Assembly (NCBI RefSeq): GCF_000204055.1
Contig: NW_006768837.1
Span: 236,866 to 300,865, forward strand
DNA: 64,000 bases
Reading direction: 5' to 3'
Source of the DNA: Melampsora larici-populina 98AG31
Taxonomy: Eukaryota > Basidiomycota > Pucciniomycetes > Pucciniales > Melampsoraceae
A program made the translations under genes and the position numbers. Position 1 is the first letter of the stretch, and the number at the start of each line of letters is the position of its first letter. The notes under the pieces are model-generated. The model did not search any database. It was not told where the DNA came from and worked only from the letters and a program-made list of their open reading frames with translations. Below, piece after piece: positions 42,469 to 54,786 of this stretch.

Positions 42469-44605
42469 TCAAACAAAATTCACATCATTCCAATGATAAT
42501 CATTAATAAGGTTCAAATACCAATAAACCTGATTCCGATCATCCGAATCTCTAATCACCCAACCATAATCAATTTCAATCAATCTAATCAATTCGAATGT
42601 CAAACTAATCGAAAGACCTTCACTCTGTGCCATTTCAATCGTTTGAATCCTTCCCATTGGATTATCTTCAAGTAATCTAATTAACCTTTTCCCAAACACT
42701 TCACTTTCATAATACGATGTATTTAAAACTTTTAAACCGGATTTCAAAGTTAATAATCTGATTTTAGGTTCCGTATAAATCGGTAAACGTTCACAAGCTA
42801 ATAAAAAGTCTCGAGGTGAAAGTAATGCTATATTCAAAGGCCAAACAGAAAAAAAAATCAACCGTTCAATCAATTCACTTTTTTCTTCCTTTTGAAAAAA
42901 AAGATTGATCAAATGAACAAAAAAAAATCTTGAGAATGAATTCGAAAAAAACCCTTACCTCCTACACCACGAGCACGATTCCAAAGACACCAAACTTCAT
43001 CAAGTGAAACGATACCCCTAGCTCCAAGTTTCCCATCTTTCAAACCCAATATCGGATGAGCTCCTCCTCCTCCATCCAATGATCGACTCAACAAACCAGC
43101 CAATTCTTTCGACAATTCAATCTCATACCTTTCATCATTTTCCATCATATCTGATGTGATCGCAGGTGTAGGTAAACCAAGTTTAAGTAATGATGATCTG
43201 ATAATCGTTAGTTTGGATTGATCATTATCTTCATCTGAATTAGTGGATGATTCGAGTGCAGTGAGTTTTGAATTTAAGACTTGTGCCATTTGAACCTATG
43301 TTTTGATTTCGTAGCAATCATCTTCATCAGTTTTCTAATCTCCAAAAATCAATCACTCCAATCAAATCAAATCAAATCAAATCAAAGGGAAGGCTTTCGG
43401 TTTCAGATTTACCATCTCTTTAGCTTTGGCCATCAAAGCTTCTAAATCCTTTAATCCTTCATTCATTTCAGCTTGTTCAGCTTGAAGTTTCGAATCCATC
43501 GATCTCATGATCCCATCAATCCCAATCGCCTTTCCATTTCCTTCGATCGACTTCATTCGATTCGAACATGATCTCCTCCGAGCTGATAACCAAGCTTTAG
43601 TTTGTAATGTACTTTTCAACGCATTATAAAATCCTTTATCACCTCCTTTACGAAATGAGAGACGGATATATGAATTGGATGGATACGAAGCCGGTGGGGC
43701 TGGTGTGCTGGCACGTGAATGTTGTAAACGGTTCTCATTTTCATTCATCATTGAACTAGTCGAAGGTTTCTTCGTCAGAAAGTGAGGATCAGAGCTCCTT
43801 GGTGGTTTCAGAATCGAGTCACAGATCTCACACCGTGTCATAGATGAATGATTGATAAAGGTACAAGTAGGACAAGTTTGTTGAGTAGTAGGTTCATCCA
43901 GAGAGCTCGGAATGACGACTTGCTGATTCGAATCATACAGACTAGTGGCCCGAGGAGTGTGTTGAAGAACGTTGGGAGACGATTGGTAAGCCGAAACGGA
44001 TCGAGGCTTAGAAGAGGATGAAGTAGATCTTGATGGAAGATGATGAGACGAAGGTCTAGGGATCCCACATAATCCACATTGATGAGTCGATAAATTTGAA
44101 AACCCACAAACTGAGCAAGTCCAATTTTCAGAAGCTAGATGATGAACGATTTCATTGGATTGGACAGAATGAAAAGTCGGATCAAGTAAAGTGGATGATT
44201 GAACAGTCGGTTCACCTAACAAGAGTGTAATCTTGGGTGAACTTTTCAAAAACCCAATCCAATATTCGGTTTGACGAATGAAATTAAGATCGAGAAAACA
44301 AGATTGGTGTTGAGGATCGATAGTATCGATATAAATCAATCGATGTGAAGTAAGATACAAATCACCATCTGTTCGATGATCACACTTTTCCTTCCTGTTG
44401 AAATTTCAGTTTAAAGATCAAGATGAGTTTAAGATTTAGTCACATGCTCTGGGGTTTTGTGATACACCACTTGGATCAACGAACTCTCGATCTCTCACCC
44501 ATCATAAAGACCAACTCCAGCTTGATGTTCAATGATTTGTTCTTCTGAAAAGAGTTGAGCTCTAACCGTTTGATTGGAAGTGTTGATGGGACGTAATCGA
44601 TGCAT
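42469..44605 (-). CDS. VPS36: Vps36, ESCRT-II subunit
   Basis: Exons 44605-44499, 44394-43413, 43295-42959 and 42827-42469 join in frame to about 594 aa. The N-terminus is a GLUE (split PH) domain: HQAGVGLYDG and LYLTSHRLIYID. Two NZF zinc fingers are inserted in it, as in yeast: WTCSVCGFSNL...CGLCGIPRP and CPTCTFINHS...RCEICDS. The C-terminal EAP30-type winged helices include IVSLDEVWCLWNRARG and LLSPRDFLLACERLP. Vps36 binds ubiquitin and phosphoinositide on endosomes and, with Vps22 and Vps25, sorts membrane proteins to the vacuole. The last acceptor (ATATAG|CATTAC) was chosen because it restores the conserved RARG...ALLSP continuity. Ordinary host gene. Confidence 0.93.
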
Positions 44606-45614
44606 GAAGATGAGTTGTTTCGATGAGATGAAAAAGGTTTCTTGATGTCTTTCTTTGTTTGATTAGATTCGATAAGATATCTTGAGAGTTCTTTAATCGG
44701 ATTCACCCAAGCACTTTAGATTTCTTCTATGAGAAAGGACAACTTGAGATGATGATTCGATGAAATGAGAATGGTTAAATGATACGTAAATGATGAATTA
44801 GTGATTTACAAAATGGTCAACTCCGCTCATTTCACGTGTAGTGTACGATCGATGACGTCATAGGTCTCAAAGTGTGAACCTCTTCGTGAAATCATGTCAA
44901 TCTTCATTAGCCACAGCCAACTTCAAAACAAAATCACACTCAATTTCACCACAGCGGCTAACTGCTAGCTCAATGTCTATATACCATTTCATTCATTCAT
45001 CCTACATACCACACTCCATCCAACTATATTCATTCCAAACTTCATAAAATCTTCTGCCATGGTATTATATAACATCACCCAACAATTCAGAATCGTAAAT
45101 CAAGATCTAAGAATATTAAAACTTTATACATTTTTTGATTACCTCATGCAAATTTTCAAAAACTTCATTTTAAAGATACAAACAAACAAAAAAAAACACA
45201 AAACACACATTTTACATAAGAAAGATAAGTAGTAATATGATTATGAAAAAAAAAACATTGGTATGATGATGATTATATACTAAAACAAAATAAAAAAATT
45301 CTCTTGATGATAATGAAAAAAAAAAACAAAAAAACACCCTTTGAGACCGAAACCATCTCTACCCAAAAAAAAAAAATTAAAACATCATTACAATCAAGTA
45401 AAAAAACACTTTCTTTAACTTCTTTAATTTACATAGTATATAAGAAAACAATCAAAAAATCATGATGAAATAAAATCATGATAAAATAAAATCATGATAA
45501 AATAAAACCATGATGAAATAAAATCATGATGAAATAAAATCATGATAAAATAAAATCATGATGAAATAAAACCATGATGAAATAATTTCTTTTTGGATTT
45601 TCAAAGTACCTTAA
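44606..45614. other. Intergenic region between VPS36 and the bHLH gene
   Basis: Promoter and 5' UTR of VPS36 at the left, 3' UTR of the bHLH gene at the right. AT-rich with poly-A runs at 45.25-45.4 kb and the minisatellite listed separately. Confidence 0.5.
45460..45592. repeat. 16-bp AT-rich minisatellite
   Basis: About eight copies of a 16-bp unit of the form AT/CCATGATG/AAAATAAA, varying at three positions. It lies just past the stop codon of the bHLH gene, in its 3' flank. Confidence 0.9.
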
Positions 45615-47268
45615 TTAAATTTGATGATTTAACTTTAATTCTACAATTACATTCCATTTCTCTTCCCAAAGTTTATGATTTGAAATCTCTTGACCATCAA
45701 GACTACTACTACTCATAACTTTTTCCAATGTTTTATATCGGTTTAATAAACTTTCTCTTTCGATTTCTAATTCTTTTAAATACTCTACAGCTTTTAAATT
45801 CAACCAAAACCCAATCAGAATTTCATGCAACATTTTTTTTGGGGGCGGGGGGTTATAGAAAGTTTTTGGAATGAAAAGACAAACTTTTAGCTAAAACGAT
45901 GGCTTCTGATTTAGATCCAGATTTCGGATTATCTTCTTCAAGTGAATTTGCCAGATGAGTGGGTCCAGAGTTTAAAGATCCATTCGATTTCTTTCGTTTC
46001 TTTTTTCCACTTAATCTTTCTTCTTCTTCTTTCCAATCTGTATTAGAATAACTTAAACTAGGTACAACTGAACATAACTTATCATATCCTTGTCTAATAG
46101 CTGCTCTCCTCTATATAAAAAAAGAGAAAACCAAAAAAGTCAATTTTTTCAGTTGAAAGATGGGTTGAAGATCTCTTACTTTTTGTTCACTTGCTATATG
46201 ATTCGCTCGTTTTTGTTCTTGACTTAGTAAACCTGGTTTATCTTTCTTTAAAACAGAAGCTGGAACTGCCAAGATCATATTCCGTTCGAGAGATTGATGA
46301 TGATTAAAAGCTTGATGATGATGTGAATGATGAGTATTCAGATTAGATGGTGGATGTTGTGGTTGTTGAAAAGATTGATTAGTATGATTCGAATGATTAG
46401 AAGAAGAATTAGATGAAGAAGAAGAAGAAGAAGGAATTCGATCTGGATAGAGGATTGATGGATTAGGTTGATGAATCAAATGATTCGAACTGGTTCTGGT
46501 TTGTTTGGGTTTAAGGGTCGGATAGATTGATGAATCTAATGATTGATGGTGTCGATGTTTTTGTAATAGTTGTTGTGAGTTTAGTTTTTCATTGGGATTG
46601 AAGCTGGTCGGATTGAATTTGGTGGGATGATAATTGATAGGTTTATCGATCCATGGAGTTGATGAAACTGATTGATGGGTTTTGAGTTGATCAAACGAAC
46701 TTGAAGGGTTCTGGTTTGTGGTTGAGATTAAAGAAAAAGCTGGTAAATCAGATTGATGGTGATGATAGGATTCATTAGACTTTTGTGAAGGCTTGTATGA
46801 TGATTGTTCTAAAGTTGAGAATTGATTGGGATTTGATGGATTGATTTGATTTTGAGATTGATGAGATTGATTCTGAGAATGTGATTGATTTTGAGAATGT
46901 GATTGAGATTGATATTTAGGTTGAGATTGAGATAAAGTTGAATAAAGTTGATTAGGTTCGAATTCGATTTGAAGTGGATTTGAAGGATTTGATCGATTGA
47001 ATTGAAGATGAGAATGAGATTTTAAAGGTGAATTCCAATTTGATTGATAATTGATATTTGAAGGTTGAAAGCTCGAATTAGGATTATTGAAATTGATCAT
47101 TTTTGAATGAGAATGAGGTGATAAAGTTGAAGTATGATCTGATAAATTCTTTATGATTGGATCTTCATCAAATTCAGTTAAGAACCCTTGAATTGATTTT
47201 GATTCAGATGGTGAAAAGATTGAATTTTGATGGAAAGTGGTGGATTGGTTAGCTTGGATGTTAGTCAT
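45615..47268 (-). CDS. bHLH (leucine-zipper) transcription factor
   Basis: Exons 47268-46181 (ends AAA|GTAAG; boundary at about 46180), 46110-45885 and 45790-45615 join in frame, about 495 aa. Across the first junction a fungal bHLH signature forms: basic region RANHIASEQK followed by RRAAIRQGYDKL, helix 1 ending SVVP, an unusually long Lys/Ser-rich loop, then helix 2 with EAIVLAKTVEYLKEL running into a heptad-like helix (ESLLNRYKTLEKVM). The N-terminal two thirds is disordered and rich in Asn, Gln, Ser and His. The basic-region Glu predicts E-box binding as in Ino4/Max-like factors; the orthologue is not determined. No regulatory clue beyond the 3' minisatellite. Confidence 0.85.
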
Positions 47269-48746
47269 GGTGGATTGGTTGGGTTTTATAATGAAATGAT
47301 CAGATGAGATTGGGGTTAGTGATTTGATTTGTTCTTCGTAATCGATTTCGTCGGTTGGGGTTCTTTAAATTGGTAAATTCGTAAATCGGTAAATTCATAA
47401 TCTTCTTCACAAATCAAATATCACAACCATCGCTCAGCTGTCGGTACGCATACATACGGGAATAGGACCACTCAAGGCTTTCGGATAATAGTACTCGGGT
47501 ACCCAAGAACCTTTAAAGCATATCGACATTCTTATCAAAAGATGACTTGATTACCTCTTTTCGAAAATGTCAGTACAAGAAAGCTTTGGAGCTACACAAT
47601 CAGATCAAAAGATGAATTTCCTAATTCCCAATTTAAAATTCTAGTTTCCCGAATTCTTTCGATTTAAACATGAATTTCCTAAAATATATGCTATTTAACT
47701 CAAGATGGAAGATCAATTAATCATATATACATTGGGGTAAATGGTCGATCAAGATCCTCATCTAGAACTGAAGATAAAGAGAACTTTCGATTTGACTCCT
47801 TTCATCTTTTACTGACTCTCTTTTGTTAGTCAAGGGAGTTTGGAGGAATAGAAAACCAGCCAGACAATTCATCAAACGGACACTTCTACCTTCTTGCTAT
47901 CCTTTTGAGCAAAGATGGAAATTTTAGTTTAAACAGAAAATCAACCAAGCGTGACGAGCGTAAGGATCAACGTATGTCGATAAAAGGTTTATGTATTTTG
48001 AGAAAATTCGACCCGTATCGTGAAAGAAACTTTGAGAAGAAGGAAGACAAACTTTGACATGCGATGCTAACATCAGAACAACATGTGAAGCGGAACAAGG
48101 AATCCAATTGCCGTGAAAGAACAGAGAAGGTGTGATTCCCGGGCAGGCGTCGACCTCAAAAAAGTATTGTATGTGGTAGTATAGAACTGTGATTGACTGG
48201 GGCTCATCACCACTGCCAGTTGCAGAGTACTCCACAGGCTTATCATGATTGGTCTTGAATCACATTTAGATGGTGATCTTAAAACCAATAAGGCAAATTC
48301 TATACATCTTTCTTTCTCATAAACACTTGCTTGTAGAAAACATAAAACCCTCAGACTTCAAGTCCTTTCCACCATCTAAAATATTCTCTTCAAGTTCCAA
48401 TCCTTCAACCCCTAACTTTCATCAAGAGTATACATACATCATGATGGGATGGATTGATACCCTTTGTCTTTCCATGTAAAACCCACTCTTGAAACTCTTT
48501 CAATAGGATTTCAACCATTGTGTTGGTCAAACATTGATAGATTTCCTTATTTTAATACTTCACAAACTTTTCATCTCGAATTGAACATATGGTTTTCTTG
48601 ATGATTTTCAAATTAGTTTCATATGATATGATCATCAAGCTAAAAAGTGTAAAGCTAATATTTCAAGTATTCTGATATATGACAGAACCTTTTGATTTTT
48701 TGCATGTCTTCAAGAAAACAACACTAAAAAAAACTTTCATTCAAAC
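47269..48746. other. Intergenic region between bHLH gene and ILV3
   Basis: No supported gene. The 103-codon minus frame at 47924-48235 shows no family features or splice context and was not called. Confidence 0.45.
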
Positions 48747-51359
48747 TTAAAGGTCTTCAATATCTCTTAAATCAGTTACTGCTCCATGAGATGCATCAGC
48801 CACTAAACGTTGATATTTATATAATGTACCACTCGTCACTTTCAGCGGTGTAGGTTTCCATCCGATCCTACGTTTCGATAATTCTTCATCACTTACTTCC
48901 ACTTCAATCGTATTGGCTTCAGCATCAATACAAATCATCTATGCAGAAAAAAAACCACAGATCATCTTCCATCAGTTTGGTTCAATAGTTATGTTTCACT
49001 TTTGGCTTTTCTACTCACATCTCCATCTTTCACTAATCCAATCGCTCCACCTTTGACTGCTTCAGGTACGACATGTCCAATACAGAAGCCGTGAGTTCTG
49101 ATAATCAGATAGATTGAAATAGATGATTAATTTGATCAATATCACACACATCAAACCGAAGAGACTGATAGCTGACAAGGGGAAGCAACGCAAATCAACT
49201 CACCCTCCACTGAATCGACCATCTGTCACACATGCAACGTCATAACCTAATCCAGCCCCCATGATCATACTCGTAGCTATAACAGTTGAAGGTGAGTGAG
49301 TTCCATACAACCAATCTCACTCCAGAAAAAAACTCAAAACCCTCACGCACGTTTTAACATCTCAGGCATTCCAGGTCCACCTACTGGTCCTAAACCCCTC
49401 AAAACGACCACCGTCTTAACACCTTTAACAATCGTACCATTTTCAATAGCTTCAATCAAACCAGCTTCAGTTTCGAAAACTCTAGCTAGACCTCTAAACC
49501 TAAGACCTTCTTTTCCCGTAATCTTAGCCACCGCACCACCAGGTGCTAAATTACCTTTTAAGATTCGAATATGACCTGTAGGTTTGATAGGAGAATTGAT
49601 AGGATGAATCACATCTTGATCATCTTTTAAAGATTTCACTTTAGATAGGTTTTCAGCTAAAGTTTTGCCTGTTACTGTCATTTGATCACCATCTATCATC
49701 TTGTTTTCTAAAAGGTATTTAAGAATAGCTATTAAAGAGATCGTAAGTGATTATGAAACTTTAGGAATTGCAAGATCAAGTGTCTGGTTCTTACCTGGAA
49801 TACCACCGATCTTATAAACGTCTTCCATCACATATTTTCCTGATGGTTTCAAATCAGCTAAGAATGGGGTTCGATCAGAAACTGATTGGAAATCATCAAT
49901 CGTTAATTTAATTCCAACTGAATGAGCGATAGCAATAAGATGTAAAACAGCATTGGTAGAACCACCCAAAACCATGATCAAAACCTATTTGAAAAAAATA
50001 GAATCAATCAATCAATCAACTAACCCCCAAAAAAAAGACGAATTTCTTTTGAGGGATTGATGTATGAAGAGAGTTAACTTACCATTGCATTTTCAAATGC
50101 AGCTCGTGTCATTATATCACGTGGTTTTAAATCTAATTCTAATAAGTTTTTCATCACTTCTCCAATCGAATCACATTCTTCTAATTTCTCTGGATATTCT
50201 GCTGGAAAACTTGATGAACCTGGTAAAGTCATACCTAAAGCTTCAGAAGCTGATGCCATTGTACTAATCGAAAAAGCAAGAAAAAAAATAAAAGAAGAAA
50301 GACATCAGTTTAAAAATTAAATACGATTGATTTCGGTGTGAGGTTTTGGTTTGGTGGAAAAGAAGATGGGTTTACTTTGCAGTATACATTCCACCACAAG
50401 CACCAGGACCAGGACAAGCATTACGAATGGTATCTAATCTTATAGATTCGGCTTGAGAAGTTTGACCATCTGAAACGAATTTTCCATAAGATTGAAAAGC
50501 GCTAACGATATCTAATTGACCGACAGAAGCACAATAACCCGGTTTGATAGTCCCACCATAAACCATCAAGCCTGGTCTATTAAGTCTACCAAGAGCCATG
50601 AGAGTACCTGGCATATTCCTAAAAAAAATCACAAAACAAAGAGAGCATGAGAAGGGAAAAAAATCAGTTTGAGGGTGTTTGAGAGAGGGATGGTGTGAGA
50701 TCACTGACTTATCACAACCTGGTACGACTACCATCCCATCATGCCAATGACCACCAGCAGCACTTTCTACACTATCAGCAATCAAATCTCGACTAGGTAA
50801 ACTATATCTCATTCCATCTGTTCCCATACTGATCCCATCACTAACACCCACAGTACCGTATTGATAACCGATGAGACCAGCTTTGGCAATAGATTGTTTG
50901 ATCCTTTGACCTAATCCTAATAAATGACCATTACATGGATTACCTTCATACCTATGCATGATGGTGATGGTGATGGTGATTGTAGAAGAAATTCGATGGA
51001 GATTAGATTGATGAGGAAAGGTTAGAAAAGAATCGAGAAAGAAAGAATTAAAACTTACCTACCAAACACTTGCTACACCGATCATAGGTTTTTGTAAATC
51101 AGCTTGAGAATCTACACCTTCTGTAGCATACAACATGGCCTTTCCAAGAAAAAAAGACAAAAGACAAAAGTTAGTGTTTTTTGATTTGATTGTTTAGAAT
51201 ATGGTTTGTAAAACTTACTTGACTTGCACCTTGATCTTTGGGTTGAGTGATCATCCTAGAATACTTATTGAGAGTTGATTTAGAAGTAGAAGTTGATGAA
51301 AAGCTTGTATTGAACATCCTTGGAGTGTTTGATGAGATTGAAGATAATGTTGGTCTCAT
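48747..51359 (-). CDS. ILV3: Dihydroxy-acid dehydratase, mitochondrial
   Basis: Ten exons with in-phase junctions: 51359-51219, 51139-51063, 50951-50709, 50618-50376, 50263-50083, 49984-49795, 49728-49351, 49276-49204, 49097-49019 and 48938-48747, giving about 598 aa. It dehydrates 2,3-dihydroxy acids to 2-keto acids, the third step of valine/isoleucine synthesis. Exon 1 is a Ser/Thr/Arg-rich mitochondrial leader. ILVD/EDD features: [11 protein letters not shown] and the VVPGCDK junction with Fe-S cysteines, [11 protein letters not shown] (third cysteine), [12 protein letters not shown], and the C-terminal VTDGRFSGG and THGFCIGHV. Fe-S and Mg ligands appear intact. A few donors are non-consensus (GTCAGT, GTGCGT). 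It is divergent from RIO1 with only 209 bp between start codons. Confidence 0.96.
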
Positions 51360-51568
51360 GATGAATGAATGTTTTGAATTGAGAGTGTTTGAAATGAGAA
51401 TGAATTTTGCTGAGCCAACAATTCCAATGGGAATCTGAAGAATTTGTGAAAAAAAATTAAAAAAAAGTTGAAACCTAATTGGTGTGAACTTGAAATTTTC
51501 ATTCAGTTTCTTCAATCGAATTCGAATCCATACCTCACAATTACTACAACATACATTTCAAGAGAACT
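51360..51568. promoter_or_regulatory. Shared divergent promoter of ILV3 and RIO1
   Basis: Only 209 bp separate the two start codons, so both 5' UTRs and core promoters must overlap or lie back to back. The sequence is AT-rich with A- and T-runs. I see no certain TATA box or Leu3-type CCG...CGG site. Confidence 0.6.
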
Positions 51569-53610
51569 ATGATCGAACATCCAAATCAATTCGAGGATGC
51601 ATTAGAGGAAGATGAAGTAGAACAAGATATCGATTTATCAAGATTATCAATTCTAACCAAACCAAATCCAATTCAACCGATTTCAAATCTAATCACCAAA
51701 GAAAAACTAGAAGAAGAAATCAGTACATCTGATGAAGAATTGATATTCGAAGACGAAGAAGAAGAAGATGAAGCAGAAGAAGAAGAAGAAGAAGGATTTA
51801 TAGAAGAAGATTTCGATGCAGTGGATGGTCAAGATTGGGAAACCTTAGCAGGAGGTAAACCAACTCTTTCATTCTCTCAAAAAGACACACACTCTCAACT
51901 TGAATCTCATCCAATTTGTTTTGATCATAGATTTAACCAAACGATACAATCGATTACGCCAAACTGTTGTAGCCACTCAGTCTCATCGACCTACACCTCA
52001 AACGAATTTATTAAACCCTAAACCCAATCCAACAGATCGATCAAGAATCTTACCAGCAACCAATCAATGCAAACCTACTCAACTCAATACGACTTCATCT
52101 AACATTAAAACTATTAGATCAGATAAAGTTACTGATCAATTGATTTCACTTTCATCAAAGTATTCTAGTAAGATCAGTTTAGGTGATTTGAATTCGACTT
52201 CGACTCGTAAAGGAGGATTCGAAAGATTAAATCATACAGATCGATCAGATCGAGCTACCAACGAACAAGTCTTAGATCCTCGTACTCGTTTAGTCTTATT
52301 TAAAATGTTAGGTAGAGCTTTATTAGATCGAATCGAAGGTTGTATCTCAACAGGAAAAGAAGCCAATGTATATCATGCCATCTCTCTTATAGATCATTTC
52401 TCAGGTCAATCAAAACCCATCAGTTTAGCATTAAAGATTTATAAAACTTCGATTTTGGTTTTTAAAGATCGAGATCGATATGTGACTGGTGAATTTAGAT
52501 TTAGATCAGGTTATGCGAAAAAGAATCCAAGAAAGATGGTCAGGTTATGGGCCGAAAAAGAGTTACGGAATTTGAAAAGATTAGCTGAAAAGAAAATTAG
52601 GTGTCCTAGAGTATTGGAAGTTAGATCTAATGTTTTAGTGATGGAATTCTTGGCTTTAGAAAATGATGAAGAAGATGACTGTATGGAAGGTAGTTGGAAA
52701 CCTAGTCCTAGACTTAAGGATGCTCGATTACCTAACCTTGGTCAAGGATTAGAAGAATTGTATTGGGAGTTGATGGCTATGGTTAGGATCATGTATCAAC
52801 AATGTAAATTGGTACATGCCGATCTTAGTGAATATAACATTCTGTGAGTCATCTTCGTATCTAATCTTTTTCGTAAGCAAATCCTAGGATTGAAAACTTA
52901 CTTTTTGATTTGCATTTCCCAGATATCATCGGGGTCATCTTTATATCATTGATGTCTCTCAATCAGTCGAACACGATCATCCATCATCTTTTGATTTCCT
53001 ACGATCAGATTTAACAAACGTAGATCAATTTTTTTCAAAACTAGGTGTCAAAACCCTTGGCCTAAAGAAATCATTTGAATTTACAACTGAGAAAAGATCC
53101 AATTCCGTCGAAACTGAAGAAGAATTAATCGAATTGATTAAAGAGTTGATAGATTCAAATGATCAGATTGAAGAACAAGAGGATCATCATGATGAAGTTA
53201 ATCAAAGTAATCATGAAGAAATCTTTAGACAAGCTTATATACCTCGTACACTTAATGAAGTTTATGATGCTGAAAGAGATGTAGAATTGATTTTGAAAGG
53301 GAAAAGTGAAGATTTGATTTATAAGAATCTAACTGGTTTGAATATTAAAGAGATTGAAAAAGAAGAAGAAGAAGAAATTGAATTAAATGAACAAGTGATT
53401 GAAGAAGAAGATGAGGAAGACGACGACGAAAATGATGAAGATGAGAATGGATTTGAAAGTAAAGGACCTAAAGGATTTAAATTTGAAGATAAAGAAACGA
53501 AAAAAGAAAGAAAAGCTTTAGTTAAAGAAGCACAAAGGATCAAAAGAAAAGAAAAAATACCTAAATCTGTAAAGAAAAGACAAGTGTCTAAGACATCTGG
53601 AAAAAGATGA
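51569..53610 (+). CDS. RIO1: RIO1 atypical protein kinase
   Basis: Exons 51569-51854, 51931-52843 and 52923-53610 join in frame, about 628 aa. RIO1 acts in late cytoplasmic 40S ribosome maturation. Kinase landmarks: STGKEANVYHA (nucleotide loop), catalytic Lys in ALKIYKTS, the hinge LVMEFL, HADLSEYNIL (catalytic loop) and IIDVSQSVEHDHP (metal-binding Asp, RIO-specific). The N-terminus has a long Glu/Asp run, and the C-terminal tail is acidic then Lys-rich, both usual in RIO1. The active site shows no missing residue. The first intron lies just before the conserved DLTKRYNRLRQ segment. Confidence 0.96.
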
Positions 53611-54786
53611 TGATTTATGATTTTTTTCTTATTTTAGTTTGCAGTTTGGGTTTTATTCTTGGATTTCTTGAATTTTGTTTTTTTTTCTTTGTGTAATTGA
53701 TTTCTGAAGGTGCAAATTGATGAAAAGCATATACTGTTACAGATGTATATGATTGGATTTTAGATTTCAGTGAATGATAAATCTTGATATTCGAGAGAAA
53801 AAAGTCAATCAAGATCTGAAAGATAGTTTTGATTGGTTATGATTTGAAAATTTTAGGAATCAGAATGAAGGGGTACCTGAGCCTTTTGTTAATCAACTCG
53901 ATCCTCGACCATATTTGAGCGGCTCAGATTGTATTTGACATGCATTTGTATCATCCCAGTCACATGACCATGTATCTATTGGGTTGAGTTGTCACTATCT
54001 CTTATACCGACATCACTAACAGGTGTTGCAAATATTCCCCACTTAAGTCAGTGGCAAATGACTGCGTGGCCTTCCGCTTGCCATAACTCAAGATCCTATG
54101 GAGCTACCAACATGACTGAAACTTTATGAAATCCTCAAAAGATGTGATCCATCAACACTAGATGAATGAAGAGGGCAATCTGAAACTCACCCCGGTTCAT
54201 GTTGAAAGGTAAAGGTAAAATGGGCTCCTTGCGCAATCATAACTTACATCATATCTTATTTGATTGGCATATCTTACACCGAGTACAGTCATGTTGATGA
54301 CACAAATGGTAATAAAACTCTTCACTTGAAAAACATCGAAATCTCATGAAAACATCGGAGATCACGATGTGATTCTAAGCATAACTTTAACACAATCCTT
54401 AAGTAAATTAAAATTAGAGCTAAAACAGCGCAACATATAAAAATACTAAGAACAATCCACACACAGACACTTCTTGAAAAATAAGTTGAAACAACGGATG
54501 GAAGTACGGAAAGAAAGGAAGAAATTGTGTCAGGTGAAATACTAATGAATCGGATGATATAGCTGAAAGAGAAAGATAAAGCTCAAGACAAGGGAGAATG
54601 CTGCATTATGAGCTTGATGATCATGTGATGAGCTTCTAAAATGGAAAAATAATGTTGATACAAAAGGTGTTGAACGTGACAGGAGGCACTAAAGTCGGTT
54701 GCATCCTCATCCGATAAGTCTTGTCCTCATTTCGCCTTTCGCCCCTGTCAAGACTTCTTTCTCAATCCATGCTGGATGTGATTGTC
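53611..54786. other. 3' flanks of RIO1 and the secreted-protein gene
   Basis: No gene seen. The part from about 54.4 kb resembles the sequence near 57.5-57.7 kb (shared 'cagcgcaa...agaa.actgggaacaatcca'-like blocks). It therefore belongs to the duplicated unit of the two secreted-protein genes. Confidence 0.5.

Noticed and set aside
47924..48288. 103- and 71-codon minus-strand frames between bHLH and ILV3
   Set aside because: No recognisable domain, no good splice context and AT-rich intergenic setting; probably chance.
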